A stretch of DNA of 64,000 bases from a bacterium 0.1xD8-71 (GTDB lineage Bacteria > Bacillota > Clostridia > Lachnospirales > Lachnospiraceae): positions 1 through 64,000 of the forward strand of contig RAYR01000016.1 in assembly GCA_003612405.1 (NCBI GenBank), given 5' to 3'. The notes under the pieces were generated by a model. That model had not been told where the DNA came from, made no database searches, and worked only from the letters and a program-made list of their open reading frames with translations. The first letter of the stretch is position 1. Each line of letters opens with the position of its first letter. This document shows, in pieces, positions 8,248 through 16,948 of the stretch. A program made the position numbers and the translations under genes.

Positions 8248-9285
8248 CGCCTTTTGGTTTATGCAGGATAAGCGGTCAGCGGCGTAAATGGCGTTGTCGT
8301 TAAGCTGCCTTTGCCACGCCCCGGCTTTGGGCGACCAACGGAAGCCGTTTTCCTTTAATGCTTCACGGGTCTTTTCGTCCGGCTTTTCCTCAAAATAGAT
8401 TTGCAGGCGGTTGTCCTCCCGGTTGGCTTCCACCGTGCCGCCGTCAAACTCCCACCCGGCGTAGGCGGTTTCCTGCTTCTTTGTCAAATCGGCAATGCGC
8501 CCTTTTATCCGGCGTATCTCTGCGTTGTTGTTGGATAAAGCCCATGAGGGATAGGGCTTATCCTCTATGTGCCACTGTGACGACATATCCGCTTTCATGG
8601 CTTCGATACGTTCAGCGGAGAGGTTGGGGCAGCCGTCAAGGGTCTTGTGCTTTCGGTAGTAGGCGTTTACCGCTTTCATGGTGTCCTGCGCCGATTGCAG
8701 CTTTTCCAGTTTGGCTTCCAGTTTTTGTACTGCCTGCGGGTCGTCTGCGCTGATACCGCCCATGCCCGTACTGCGTATCTTGTCAAGCAAGCCCTGTACC
8801 TCGTTCCAGTCCTCCATGTTCCTGTCACGGGCGGCGTTCTGCTTTTCCTTTTTGCGTACCGGGAAATTTGAGCCGCCCGCAATGAGGATAGAGGGTACAC
8901 GGGCTTCAATGGAAAAACTGCTGTTCATGTTTTCAGCAAGTTTGCGGGCGTAGGTGTCAACAAGGCTGTCAATCTTTTCATGGTACATGGGGTCTACACG
9001 CTTTTTCTGCCGTTCTGCAATCTCCACGGCATTGTCTACCATTTGGCGGTATTCAGCGGTTGCGCTGCCGGGCTTGTAATCGGAAAAGCTGTTCATATCG
9101 TTTGCACGGCGGGCAGCACTTTCATTGATTGTGTAATAAATGTTTTTCGTTTCCGGGGCAGCCTGCTCCGGCGTATCTGCTTGCAGGGAAAAGGGCTTGT
9201 CGGCAAAGAAAAATTCCTTTTCCGGGGTAAATCCTGTCTGCGATAGAAAGTCCGTAATGCGTGAAAATTCCTCGTATTCACTCTT
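8200..9285 (-). pseudogene. 3' fragment of a large ICE-encoded polyvalent-type protein
   Basis: The frame is open from 9285 to 8200 and encodes about 360 residues, including FSRITDFLSQTGFTPEKEFF upstream of the first ATG at 9096. The C-terminal NGFRWSPKAGAWQRQLND segment occurs at the end of large multidomain proteins of clostridial conjugative elements (exact family not certain). There is a stop directly upstream (9286-9288) and no start or SD, so this is the tail of a longer gene whose 5' part was lost. It lies between module 1 and the GntR/ABC operon, both probable insertions. Confidence 0.65.
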
Positions 9286-9430
9286 TTATAATTCAGAGGA
9301 GCGGCACACTTTTTGCTGTCACACCTTGATTACCCACCAGCAAGGACAGACAGAGCTGTCAACGGTGGACGTAGCCTAACACCACCCATTTACTTGCCGT
9401 TGACTGGCTCGACTTGGTTTGCTGCTTCAC
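9286..9430. other. Junction sequence without an intact gene
   Basis: A short stretch between two recombined blocks. On the minus strand a frame ending EAANQVEPVNGK then stop could be the tail of another lost conjugation gene. No complete gene is visible. Confidence 0.3.
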
Positions 9431-10042
9431 TTAAAATTCTTTCCTCTTAAAAATAGAAATGGTTAATGGATAAGACACAGCAAAAAGCATTAAGGCACAA
9501 GTAATAATAATGGCATTTCCAAACAAAGGGATATTAAAAAGCATAGCAGCAATACTAACTGCACAAAACAAGGAGATTATAAGAAATACTACAATTTTAT
9601 CTTCTCCTGTCAAATAAATCATTGGTATAAATATAGCTCCCATGAAAAAACTGATACTAACTGCTAATATAAATAAGCTGAATATACCCGAAAACTGGTC
9701 AAAAGAAAAACCTTGTATCATATAGGATAAACCTGTTACAATACCAGTAAAAAGAGTTCCAACGATAGTCCAAAAAATTTGGTTTAGGAACAAACTTCTT
9801 ACAATATCTGTCCGTTTCACTGGCAAAGTAAGTTTATACTTTCCCCATTTCAAGGAAAACTCATTTCCAATGGCTGTTGCTGCAATTACTGAAAATCCAA
9901 CAATCCCAATCATTATAAAGTACATTTGTAATGTTTGCTCAGGAATAATAGTCACAACTATTGCAAATAAAAGCATAAAAATCAAGAAAACTTTTGCGTT
10001 TATCCATACAGCAAAGAAATTATTTCTAAAAAGCCCTTTCAT
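9431..10042 (-). CDS. ABC-2 permease of GntR-controlled exporter
   Basis: A 203-residue membrane protein with about six hydrophobic segments, of the small ABC-2 permease type found with PmtB/PmtD and YtrC-like transporters. Its start overlaps the ATPase stop by 4 bp. With one ATPase and the GntR regulator it forms a three-gene operon, so it probably homodimerises. The substrate is unknown; relatives export amphipathic peptides or respond to cell-wall antibiotics. Confidence 0.8.
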   Translation of the reverse strand: MKGLFRNNFFAVWINAKVFLIFMLLFAIVVTIIPEQTLQMYFIMIGIVGFSVIAATAIGNEFSLKWGKYKLTLPVKRTDIVRSLFLNQIFWTIVGTLFTGIVTGLSYMIQGFSFDQFSGIFSLFILAVSISFFMGAIFIPMIYLTGEDKIVVFLIISLFCAVSIAAMLFNIPLFGNAIIITCALMLFAVSYPLTISIFKRKEF

Positions 10043-10905
10043 ATACGTTCCCCCTTTACTAACATTAAAAATATTTCATCAACTGAAACATGGTCAATTA
10101 CGACATTTTTATATTTCCTCTGTGCATTCTTCACATCAGATACCAACACATCAATTTGAAAATCCCGTTTTCTATAAGCAAGAATATCAGAAGTATCTAA
10201 TGTGAGAAATTGACTTTCCTTGCAGCGCATAATAGCATAATTGTATATCAATTCATTTTTTGATACAGTAGCAATAAGTTTTCCATTATGAACAAATGTA
10301 ATATAATCAGCAATTTTTTCCAAATCACTTGTGATATGGGAAGATAACAAAACAGAGTGATTTTCTTCTTGTATAAAATCAAGAAATACATCCAACATTT
10401 CATCCCGTACAATGGGGTCAAGTCCACTGGTAGCTTCATCTAAAATCAATAGTTGGGGATGATGTGATAATGCAACCGCGATAGCTAATTTCATTGTCAT
10501 TCCTCTGGAATAATGCTTGATTTTTTGATTTGTGGGTAATTTGAAATTTTCTATATATTTTAGGAACAAAGCATTATCCCATTGTGTATAAAATCCTGCC
10601 ATAATTCCTGCTAATTGTCTCGCCGTCCAGTTGGTAGGGAAATTGTTTCCGTCATAAACAACACCAATTTTTTCCCTCATAGCTGTATCAGCATCAAACA
10701 TTTCTTTTCCGAACAATTTTATTTTTCCGCTGTCCTTTTTGATTGTATTTAATATGCAACCAATCATCGTAGTTTTTCCTGCTCCATTTTCGCCAACAAA
10801 TCCCATAATTGCCCCATACGGCAAGTTGAAAGACACATTTTCCAATGAAAATTTCGATTTTGAAAATGTCTTGGAAACCTGCTGCACTTCTAAAATATTT
10901 TCCAT
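10039..10905 (-). CDS. ABC transporter ATPase (YtrB/PmtA-like)
   Basis: A 288-residue ATPase with Walker A GENGAGKT (about residues 38-45), an unusual signature region (HYSRGMTMKLAIAVALSHHP) and Walker B LLILDEATSGLDP. The RGM signature in place of SGGQ is common in the YtrB/PmtA group. It starts 1 bp after the GntR stop and overlaps the permease gene, so the three genes form one tight operon. Confidence 0.88.
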   Translation of the reverse strand: MENILEVQQVSKTFSKSKFSLENVSFNLPYGAIMGFVGENGAGKTTMIGCILNTIKKDSGKIKLFGKEMFDADTAMREKIGVVYDGNNFPTNWTARQLAGIMAGFYTQWDNALFLKYIENFKLPTNQKIKHYSRGMTMKLAIAVALSHHPQLLILDEATSGLDPIVRDEMLDVFLDFIQEENHSVLLSSHITSDLEKIADYITFVHNGKLIATVSKNELIYNYAIMRCKESQFLTLDTSDILAYRKRDFQIDVLVSDVKNAQRKYKNVVIDHVSVDEIFLMLVKGERI

Positions 10906-10906
10906 A

Positions 10907-11284
10907 CTATTCCTCCTCTTGATAAAATAAAGTTAATATTTCCGTCAATTTTTCGAGAGAAATATTGCTTGTTCTCCCAATTTCGGCAGCTATTTGCAAA
11001 TGTTCTTCGGCTATACGCTGCTGTTCCTCTTGATAAAATTCTTTGTTCTGCGCCGACACAAAACTTCCTCTGCCAACCGTAGTTTCGATAAATCCGTCTC
11101 TTTGTAAATCCTCATAAGCTTTTTGGACTGTAATAACGCTTACATGGATTGATTTTGCCAAAGCCCGCATAGAAGGGATTGCGTCACCTGCCTGTAATTC
11201 TCCGCTCATTATCATTGCCTTGATTTGTGATGTGATTTGTTCATAAATCGGTTTATTGGCATTGTTACTGATAATGATTTCCAC
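10907..11284 (-). CDS. GntR-family regulator (YtrA subfamily)
   Basis: A 125-residue repressor with an N-terminal winged HTH (about residues 10-75: KPIYEQITSQIKAMIMSGEL, then SMRALAKSIHVSVITVQKAY) and only a short helical C-terminus, the layout of the YtrA subfamily, which lacks a large effector domain. It is first in the operon and probably represses its own promoter through the palindrome at 11309-11323. Confidence 0.88.
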   Translation of the reverse strand: MEIIISNNANKPIYEQITSQIKAMIMSGELQAGDAIPSMRALAKSIHVSVITVQKAYEDLQRDGFIETTVGRGSFVSAQNKEFYQEEQQRIAEEHLQIAAEIGRTSNISLEKLTEILTLFYQEEE

Positions 11285-11308
11285 GATTCACCACCTCTGC
11301 TTTCTGAA

Positions 11309-11356
11309 TGTACTTAATGTACAAGTATATTATATTACCCTTGTTATTATAGTCAA
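11309..11356 (-). promoter_or_regulatory. Promoter and operator of GntR/ABC operon
   Basis: On the minus strand TTGACT (11356-11351) and TATAAT (11334-11329) are 16 bp apart. Directly downstream lies TGTACTTAATGTACA (11309-11323), with perfect TGTAC/GTACA arms over the expected transcription start. This is a plausible autorepression site for the GntR protein. Confidence 0.65.
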
Positions 11357-11445
11357 TCCACAAAATAAAAATAACAACAACTTAATCTGGTTGTTGCTAA
11401 GTAAAAAATATAGGTCGGTGTAAGGTGAGATTTCGCCGCTGTCGA

Positions 11446-11594
11446 CATTGGTGGTAATGTGTATAACTGGCTGTCTCATGGAATTGTGGGTAACTCTGTT
11501 TGCAGGACGTGGGAAAGCTGCTCTTTAGCTTTTCCATGTGCTGTAAATAGAGCTATCCATGATTCCATAGCCTGTTATGCACATTTCCACAATG
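11446..11594 (+). repeat. Copy A of 150-nt imperfect inverted repeat (structured element)
   Basis: The arms GTGTATAAC...GTTATGCAC, ATGGAAT...ATTCCAT and GTGGGAAAGC...GCTTTTCCAT fold into one long hairpin with a 5-nt bulge (GTCTC) and a short terminal loop, extended outside by CATTG...CAATG. Most imperfect pairs become G-U in plus-strand RNA or ssDNA but A-C on the other strand. It lies 83 bp beyond the stop of truncated maff2. Two other copies occur at 12084 and 36015. Confidence 0.8.
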
Positions 11595-11676
11595 CTTGTC
11601 TTTTGGTCTTTGATTTCTTTGGTTCGGAATAGTGTGGTGCTGGCGGTCTATCTCTTGTTTTCGGTTGCTTGCTTCT

Positions 11677-11817
11677 TTACCGTACATAAGCATTTGCGCC
11701 GGGGTTGTCGTTGCCGTAGCCCTCTAAGAGATTGATAACGCCCCATACGCCCAGTCCTGCGCCCAGTGCGATAACAAGTGTCTGTAATACAGTGATTGCG
11801 GAATTAAAAAATGCCAT
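11677..11817 (-). pseudogene. Truncated Maff2 family protein
   Basis: From ATG 11817 the product starts MAFFNSAITVLQTLVIALGA and continues GLGVWGVINLLEGYGNDNPGA, the start of the Maff2 family of small membrane proteins in clostridial conjugative elements. It then diverges to NAYVR and stops, losing the usual C-terminal hydrophobic part. Downstream transfer genes normally found after maff2 are absent, so a large deletion or recombination ended the backbone here. The longer frame from 11910 has no support. Confidence 0.7.
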
Positions 11818-12083
11818 ATAGCCCTCGCTTTCTGCCGTTTCCTGCGGCTTGGAAAAATAATTGTTTTTGGGTATGAAAAAAGCCGCCCTTTTCTTGGCGG
11901 CTGTCCCCACGCTGCGTAGGTGCTGCGGGCGTGGCGGTATTCAGTTGTAAAGGGGTGGTGCGTCCCTTTGGTGGGCGCACGAACCATGTACCCGGTGTTT
12001 ACTGTCTTGATGATGATTACCTCCTTTAAGGCTCTATGCCCTTATGAATGAAAGAGGGGGTGCGCTTTTCGCCGTCTTAATCG

Positions 12084-12233
12084 GCGTTGTGGAACTGTGT
12101 ATAACTGGCTTGTATATTGCGTTGTGGGTAACACTGTTTGCAGGACGTGGGAAAGCCGCACTTTGGCTTTTCCATGTGCTGTGAATGGTGTTATCCATGA
12201 CGCAATAGCCTGTTATGCACATTTCCATGACGC
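12084..12233 (+). repeat. Copy B of 150-nt imperfect inverted repeat
   Basis: Same layout as copy A, but several stem positions have changed on both sides: ATTGCGT/ACGCAAT replaces ATGGAAT/ATTCCAT, AACACTG pairs with GGTGTT, and the outer stem is GCGT/ACGC in place of CATTG/CAATG. These paired substitutions support a selected secondary structure. It lies 30 bp beyond the stop of the 55-residue gene and upstream of maff2 in the minus-strand direction. Confidence 0.8.
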
Positions 12234-12262
12234 AAAGGTCTTTTCCCTGCGTTTTTAAGCTG

Positions 12263-12430
12263 TCACGGTTGCGGGATAAGCCCCCGGCGTGTGACATACT
12301 CTGTTGCATAAATACGGTTTTCCGTTTCCCTCTCCTGCCAATATTCCCGCATGGTGTTTTCTGCGGTTTCCGCAACTTTCATCAGAAATCTTTCAATCTC
12401 CCTTTGTTTGGTCTTTCCCTTACTGCTCAT
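12263..12430 (-). CDS. Small conserved conjugation-region protein
   Basis: A 55-residue hydrophilic helical protein (MSSKGKTKQREIERFLMKVA...). The ATG at 12430 has AGGAGG 9 bp upstream and overlaps the end of the virD4 remnant by 11 bp, so it was translationally coupled to it. It sits between virD4 and maff2, the position of small hypothetical genes in Tn1549-like elements. No function is assigned. Confidence 0.55.
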   Translation of the reverse strand: MSSKGKTKQREIERFLMKVAETAENTMREYWQERETENRIYATEYVTRRGLIPQP

Positions 12431-12685
12431 GGTCTGTGTCCTCCTGCAAATCTGCCCCGTCAATCTCGTAGAGGTCGAACGGTTCTTCCGGCTTGATAAC
12501 TGCCGGGCGGCGTTTCAGATATTTTTCAATGTCAAATTCATTTTTTTGTCAAAATCGGAAAGGAATTTATATCTTGGGTGCTTGGTAATGTCGAATTTGT
12601 CACTGAAAAAAGGGCGTGCGCCCCTTACCTGCAAGATACATTTGCCGCCGTCCATGACGGATATTTCATCTTGGCTCATAAGCTC
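12420..12685 (-). pseudogene. C-terminal piece of VirD4/TraG coupling protein
   Basis: Reading from 12685 gives ELMSQDEISVMDGGKCILQV, then RGARPFFSDKFDITKHP, the conserved C-terminal region of VirD4-like coupling ATPases. At the A7 run (12541-12547 on the plus strand) the frame breaks. Adding one A restores DKKNEFDIEKYLKRR and reading continues to a stop at 12420. It continues the fragment at 23669-24245 exactly, with the 10.98-kb mobilizable element in between. Confidence 0.85.
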
Positions 12686-12713
12686 TTTGACACATTGTCA
12701 AGTGAAGAATTCA
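12686..12713 (+). repeat. Left terminal inverted repeat of the element
   Basis: Read inward from the GA core, this end matches the right end at most positions. The longest match, GTGAAGA(A/G)TTCA, lies at the same distance (positions 17-28) from both ends. Confidence 0.7.
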
Positions 12714-12741
12714 TTCCTTTTGCTTTTTCATACACGGAATC

Positions 12742-12770
12742 TTGTAGATGTTCTATAAATGTGCTAAACT
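12742..12770 (+). promoter_or_regulatory. Promoter of acetyltransferase cargo
   Basis: TTGTAG (12742-12747) and TAAACT (12765-12770) are spaced by 17 bp, 31 bp before the first cargo gene. The sequence is AT-rich and close to the consensus for a housekeeping sigma factor. Confidence 0.5.
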
Positions 12771-12801
12771 ATAGCAAATCAGAATATAAGGAGAAATATA
12801 T

Positions 12802-13044
12802 ATGCGTATTTGGAAAATAGTATTTTCGGTTCTGACAGTTGTTTTTGGTTCTATTGGATTGATGAAATTACTGCCTTATGATATAACGTTACCTATTATG
12901 TTTGTGTTTATGGGATTAGTTATGTCATTAAATGCGAAAGAATGCTATGATAAAAAATCGAAAACAGATGCTGCTATTTTTGGCGGAGTAGCAATTTTTG
13001 TTTATGCAGTCACAGCATTTAATTTGGTTAGCCGATTGCTATAA
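12802..13044 (+). CDS. Small membrane protein (DUF3953-like)
   Basis: An 80-residue protein with three hydrophobic helices (about 5-20, 28-42, 58-78) and the NAKECYDKKSK loop typical of DUF3953 proteins. AAGGAG precedes the ATG. It is the first gene of the AT-rich cargo. Function unknown. Confidence 0.65.
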   Translation: MRIWKIVFSVLTVVFGSIGLMKLLPYDITLPIMFVFMGLVMSLNAKECYDKKSKTDAAIFGGVAIFVYAVTAFNLVSRLL

Positions 13045-13067
13045 TTCAAATTTGCGAGGGAAAATAT

Positions 13068-13553
13068 ATGATTAGAATAAGACCATATAAAGCTTCGGAT
13101 GTAGATACGATATTATCGTGGTGTCAAGATGGAAAAGCATTTTATCAATGGACAGCAGGTGTACTTGGTAATTACCCAATAACACAAAATGAATTTTGCT
13201 TTGTTGAATCTCTAATGCCGTTTACTGCATTTGATGAAACTGGAATTGTTGGTTTTTTTACACTAAGGAATCCTGATGAATCTTTGGATGAATTACGCTT
13301 TGGATTTGTTATTATAAATCCTCACAAGAGAGGAAAAGGCTATGGAAAAGCTATGCTCCAGTTAGGTCTAAAATTTGCATTTGAAATATATGGAGCAAAA
13401 AAAGTATCATTGGGTGTTTTTGAGAATAATCTTCCAGCTTATTACTGTTATAAGGCAGTCGGTTTTAGCGACGTAGTTCTTGATACAACAGAAAGATATT
13501 GTATTCTGGGTGAGGAATGGAAGTGCAAAGAATTGATTATGGAAAATAGATAG
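13068..13553 (+). CDS. GNAT-family N-acetyltransferase, cargo gene 1
   Basis: A 161-residue GCN5-related acetyltransferase. The acetyl-CoA binding motif A is visible at about 85-105 (INPHKRGKGYGKAMLQLGLK) and the C-terminal NLPAYYCYKAVGF strand-turn fits the fold. It lies 23 bp after the small membrane protein and is AT-rich like the next two genes. The substrate is unknown; a role in detoxification or antibiotic modification is possible only by analogy. Confidence 0.82.
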   Translation: MIRIRPYKASDVDTILSWCQDGKAFYQWTAGVLGNYPITQNEFCFVESLMPFTAFDETGIVGFFTLRNPDESLDELRFGFVIINPHKRGKGYGKAMLQLGLKFAFEIYGAKKVSLGVFENNLPAYYCYKAVGFSDVVLDTTERYCILGEEWKCKELIMENR

Positions 13554-13601
13554 ATTCCAGTTTATAGATTTGAACAAATCGGTATTTAAGGAGTTGTTGA
13601 A

Positions 13602-14090
13602 ATGGAGATTAGATACATCACCAAAGATGATAATCCTCTTGAAATAAGCAAAATATATGAAAGTAGTTGGAAATACGCATATAAAAACATTATTCCTCAA
13701 AACTATCTTAATAGTATTCCAACGGGGCAATGGGCTAATAGTATCAATAAAATTGGTATGAATAACCTTGTTCTGATAGAACATGGGCGTCTTATAGGTA
13801 CTGCAAGTTTCTGTAAATCAAGATGGGAAAAATACAGCGAATATGGAGAAATCGTTTCCATATATTTTTTGCCTGATTACATTGGAAAAGGATACGGTAG
13901 GTTATTGCTTAACAAGTGTATTAAAGAATTAAAACAATGCGGATTTAGTAAAGTGCTTTTATGGGTTTTGGAGGATAATCATAGAGCAAGAAAATTTTAT
14001 GAAAAAAACGGATTTATTTATTCAGAAGTATTTCGGGATGATAATATCAGTGGGAAAGATATAAGAGAGGTATTGTATTTCCTTGTATAG
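13602..14090 (+). CDS. GNAT-family N-acetyltransferase, cargo gene 2
   Basis: A 162-residue acetyltransferase with motif A LPDYIGKGYGRLLLNKCIKE (about 88-108) and the C-terminal NHRARKFYEKNGF motif. AAGGAG lies upstream of the ATG. It resembles small-molecule acetyltransferases rather than RimI-type enzymes, but the substrate cannot be assigned. It is the second of three unrelated-looking GNAT genes in tandem. Confidence 0.85.
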   Translation: MEIRYITKDDNPLEISKIYESSWKYAYKNIIPQNYLNSIPTGQWANSINKIGMNNLVLIEHGRLIGTASFCKSRWEKYSEYGEIVSIYFLPDYIGKGYGRLLLNKCIKELKQCGFSKVLLWVLEDNHRARKFYEKNGFIYSEVFRDDNISGKDIREVLYFLV

Positions 14091-14119
14091 ATAAATTCAA
14101 ATTTGTGAGGATGAATGTG

Positions 14120-14650
14120 ATGCGTGAATTGATGTTGGTTAGGCCATCTAAACTATATGCAAAACAAGTCATGTCATATAAAGAAGAAATGTTACAATGT
14201 GGAGATAGTTTTGATGGTTGTGCAGGTCTTGAAGATGTCCAATCATTTGATGAGTGGATTGACTTTGAGAGAAGATTAAGAGAAAAATATAAAAGCGGAT
14301 ATGTTCCATCAGAAGTGTTTTTAGCGGTAAGGCGAAAAGACGATTTTGTTGTTGGTATGATTGATTTTCGACACCCATTATCGGATTTTCTCAAAAATTT
14401 TGGGGGTAATATTGGATATAGTGTTCGTCCGTCAGAAAGACGAAAAGGTTATGCGTCTGAAATGCTGGGATTAGTTTTACCTTTTTGCCGTGCGTTTGGA
14501 GAAAGCAAGGTTTTAGTAACCTGCGATAAGCGAAATGTAGCTTCGCAAAGGACGATTATTAAAAACGGTGGAGTGATGGAAAATGAAATTGTTGATACAG
14601 TGGGATTAAGTAAAAGTGGCATTATTCAAAGATTTTGGATTTCAATATAG
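14120..14650 (+). CDS. GNAT-family N-acetyltransferase, cargo gene 3
   Basis: A 176-residue acetyltransferase with the motif SVRPSERRKGYASEMLGLVL (about 103-122) and the late KRNVASQRTIIKNGG motif. The ATG at 14120 has GAGGA at correct spacing; earlier in-frame starts (14105, 14111) lack it. The substrate is unknown. Confidence 0.82.
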   Translation: MRELMLVRPSKLYAKQVMSYKEEMLQCGDSFDGCAGLEDVQSFDEWIDFERRLREKYKSGYVPSEVFLAVRRKDDFVVGMIDFRHPLSDFLKNFGGNIGYSVRPSERRKGYASEMLGLVLPFCRAFGESKVLVTCDKRNVASQRTIIKNGGVMENEIVDTVGLSKSGIIQRFWISI

Positions 14651-14711
14651 TGTCTTTCTCAACCATTTCCAGTTTGACATACTGGGAAATCGCAATTTAA
14701 AGGAGAAAATT

Positions 14712-15080
14712 ATGAATATAGAACAATTTTGGAAAGCCGTTCTTGCCCAAGATGAAAGAGAAATTAGAAAATACTTTCATGCAGAAGCCTATGTAAATTG
14801 GCATTGCACCAACGAGCATTTTACGGTGGATGAATATATTGTTGCGAATTGTGAGTACCCCGGAGAATGGGACGGACTCGTTGAAAGAGTAGAAATTGTG
14901 AATGATTTAATTATTACAGTTGTTCGTATCTATCCCAAAGATAGAAGTATTTCTTTTCATGTGACTTCGTTTATTCAAACAAAAAACGATAAAATTACAG
15001 CAATGGACGAATATTATGCCGATGATGGAATGGCACCACAATGGAGATTGGATAAACGCATTGGGACACCTATCAAATAA
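14712..15080 (+). CDS. NTF2-like / SnoaL-fold protein
   Basis: A 122-residue protein with the nuclear transport factor 2 fold pattern: helix MNIEQFWKAVLAQDEREIRK at the start, then alternating strands, ending with ITAMDEYYADDGMAPQWR. Such proteins are small enzymes or ligand-binding proteins of varied function. AAAGGAG lies before the ATG. It is the last cargo gene and is followed by a terminator. Confidence 0.75.
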   Translation: MNIEQFWKAVLAQDEREIRKYFHAEAYVNWHCTNEHFTVDEYIVANCEYPGEWDGLVERVEIVNDLIITVVRIYPKDRSISFHVTSFIQTKNDKITAMDEYYADDGMAPQWRLDKRIGTPIK

Positions 15081-15096
15081 ATCCCAGTTTTTTCTG

Positions 15097-15128
15097 GAAG
15101 CCGGAGAATAGGGAACCCGGCTTCTTTT
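15097..15128 (+). terminator. Terminator of cargo operon
   Basis: GAAGCCGG (15097-15104) pairs with CCGGCTTC (15117-15124), followed by a T-run. It ends the plus-strand cargo transcript. Confidence 0.8.
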
Positions 15129-15146
15129 TCGTGTACGGGCAAAAAG

Positions 15147-15175
15147 AAAACCCTTCCCCCAAAAAGAGAGAAGGG
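15147..15175 (-). terminator. Terminator of recombinase transcript
   Basis: On the minus strand CCCTTC (15175-15170) pairs with GAAGGG (15156-15151) and is followed by TTTT. It lies 9 bp after the recombinase gene and faces the cargo terminator. Confidence 0.6.
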
Positions 15176-15183
15176 CATTGCCG

Positions 15184-16839
15184 TTATTCTGTTACCGCCG
15201 GTATCTCCCCGACAAAGTTATAAATGATTTTGATTTCCTGAAATTTCTCCCCGTCAACCTTTTTCACCTCCCCCACCAGAATCCGGCTGATAAGGCGGTT
15301 TAAGATACCCTCGTCCAATTCCTGTATCGTGGCATACTGCCGGATTTCCCGGATAAAGGTACGGACATCACTTTCCTGCTCATTGGAACGGCGCAAGGAA
15401 AGGGTCAATTCTTTTAGCTGCTTCTGGTTTTCCTCCTGTTCCCGCTCCATTGCCGCCGTCAGCTTCACAAACCGCTGCTCTGACAGGATTCCCTTTGCCT
15501 TGTCGGTATACAGGTTCAAAAATATATCGTCAATCTCCCGGTTCCTCGCATCCAGCCGTTCCCGTTCCTTCTCCATCTCCGAAGCATCCGCCAGATACCG
15601 CCGCTCCATGCGGCTGCTAATCCGCTGGTAGAACGATTCCACGTCTTTCAACGCCATTGCCGCAAGTTCCTGAATATCCTTCAATACAAGGTTATATAAA
15701 TCCCTGGCTTCCACCTTATGGCTGGTGCAGGCATCCTTCCCCAGCCGGTTATACGTCTGGCAGATATAATACGCCTTGTCTATCGGCTCCCGTTCCTCGC
15801 CGGTAAAGCGGTTCTTCCCGGTTCTGCCTACCTTCTCATAGCGTACCTGCATGGACTTCCCGCAGGTGGCGCAGTAGATAATGCCGTGGAACAGGTTATA
15901 GAAGGGGCAGGCGTTCCCCTCCATGATGGGAGGGCGGCGGTCAATCAGTTCCTGCACCTTCTCCCAGTCCTCCGGGCTTACGATGGCTTCATGGCAGCCC
16001 TCAAGGACTTCCCATTCCTCACGGGGAATGATGTCATAGGTATTGGAGCGGATTCCCTTCTGGTGCGTCCGGCAGACAAGATGTGCGCCCTTGTAAAACG
16101 GGTTCCGCAGGATATGGCTAATCCTTGCGCTCCCCCACGAATAATAATTCACGTCACATTCCGTATTGCTTTTTACCCGTGTGATGGGGATTTTATCCTC
16201 CATCAGTTGTTTGGCTATCCGCATACACCCCCAGCCGTTTAAGGCAAGGTCATAGATTTTACGGATAGTAGGCGCTGTTTCCGGGTCAAGGATAAGGTGT
16301 CCCCTTTCCTCCGGGTCACGCATCAAGCCAAGGGGCGGCTGCCCGCCGCCAAACTTCCCCTGACGTGAGCGTGTCATACGACCAGCCAGCACTTTCTTTG
16401 AAATATCCCGGCTGTACATGTCATTCAGGATATTTTTAAACGGCGTAATGTCCATTTCCTGCCTTGTCAGGCTGTCCACGCCGTCCGTGACCGCTATATA
16501 CCTTACATTGTGCTTTGGGAAAAAGATTTCGATATAACTGCCCGCTTCAATATAGTTCCTCCCAAGCCTTGAAAGGTCTTTGGTTATCACGCAGCCCACC
16601 TTCCCCGCTTCAATGTCGGCAATCAGACGCTTAAACGAAGGGCGGTTGAAATTCCTTCCCGTATACCCGTCGTCCACGTAATACTCGTACCGGGGCATAC
16701 CGTTCTTTTCAGCGTAATCTTTGAGCATAAGTTTCTGGTTCGAGATGCTCATGCTTTCATTCTGGCTGCCGTCATCAAGGGAAATCCTGCAATAGAGGGC
16801 GGTTATTTTCTGATTCGATAGATGATTTTTCCTGCTCAT
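15184..16839 (-). CDS. Large serine recombinase (TnpX/TndX type)
   Basis: A 551-residue site-specific recombinase that excises and integrates the element through circular intermediates. The N-terminal resolvase domain has the catalytic serine in YCRISLDD (Ser20) and arginines in the DLSRLGRN region. A recombinase domain (about 170-280), a zinc ribbon (CATCGKS...C...C, about 335-390), a coiled coil and a C-terminal DUF4368-like segment follow. GGAGAAGCCT lies before the ATG. It is full length for the family and probably active. Confidence 0.93.
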   Translation of the reverse strand: MSRKNHLSNQKITALYCRISLDDGSQNESMSISNQKLMLKDYAEKNGMPRYEYYVDDGYTGRNFNRPSFKRLIADIEAGKVGCVITKDLSRLGRNYIEAGSYIEIFFPKHNVRYIAVTDGVDSLTRQEMDITPFKNILNDMYSRDISKKVLAGRMTRSRQGKFGGGQPPLGLMRDPEERGHLILDPETAPTIRKIYDLALNGWGCMRIAKQLMEDKIPITRVKSNTECDVNYYSWGSARISHILRNPFYKGAHLVCRTHQKGIRSNTYDIIPREEWEVLEGCHEAIVSPEDWEKVQELIDRRPPIMEGNACPFYNLFHGIIYCATCGKSMQVRYEKVGRTGKNRFTGEEREPIDKAYYICQTYNRLGKDACTSHKVEARDLYNLVLKDIQELAAMALKDVESFYQRISSRMERRYLADASEMEKERERLDARNREIDDIFLNLYTDKAKGILSEQRFVKLTAAMEREQEENQKQLKELTLSLRRSNEQESDVRTFIREIRQYATIQELDEGILNRLISRILVGEVKKVDGEKFQEIKIIYNFVGEIPAVTE

Positions 16840-16948
16840 AGGCTTCTCCTTCTATGAACAGGGACACGATACCATGATAATACCATGCCCCCGCCATTTG
16901 TTCAACTGTTTTCTGCAAGATTCCCGGTTTTTCTCCGGTTTCCGCCCT

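Noticed and set aside
11677-11910. Extended 77-residue frame for the Maff2 protein
   Set aside because: The first 31 codons have no family similarity, and the Maff2 start MAFFNSAI at 11817 is recognisable.
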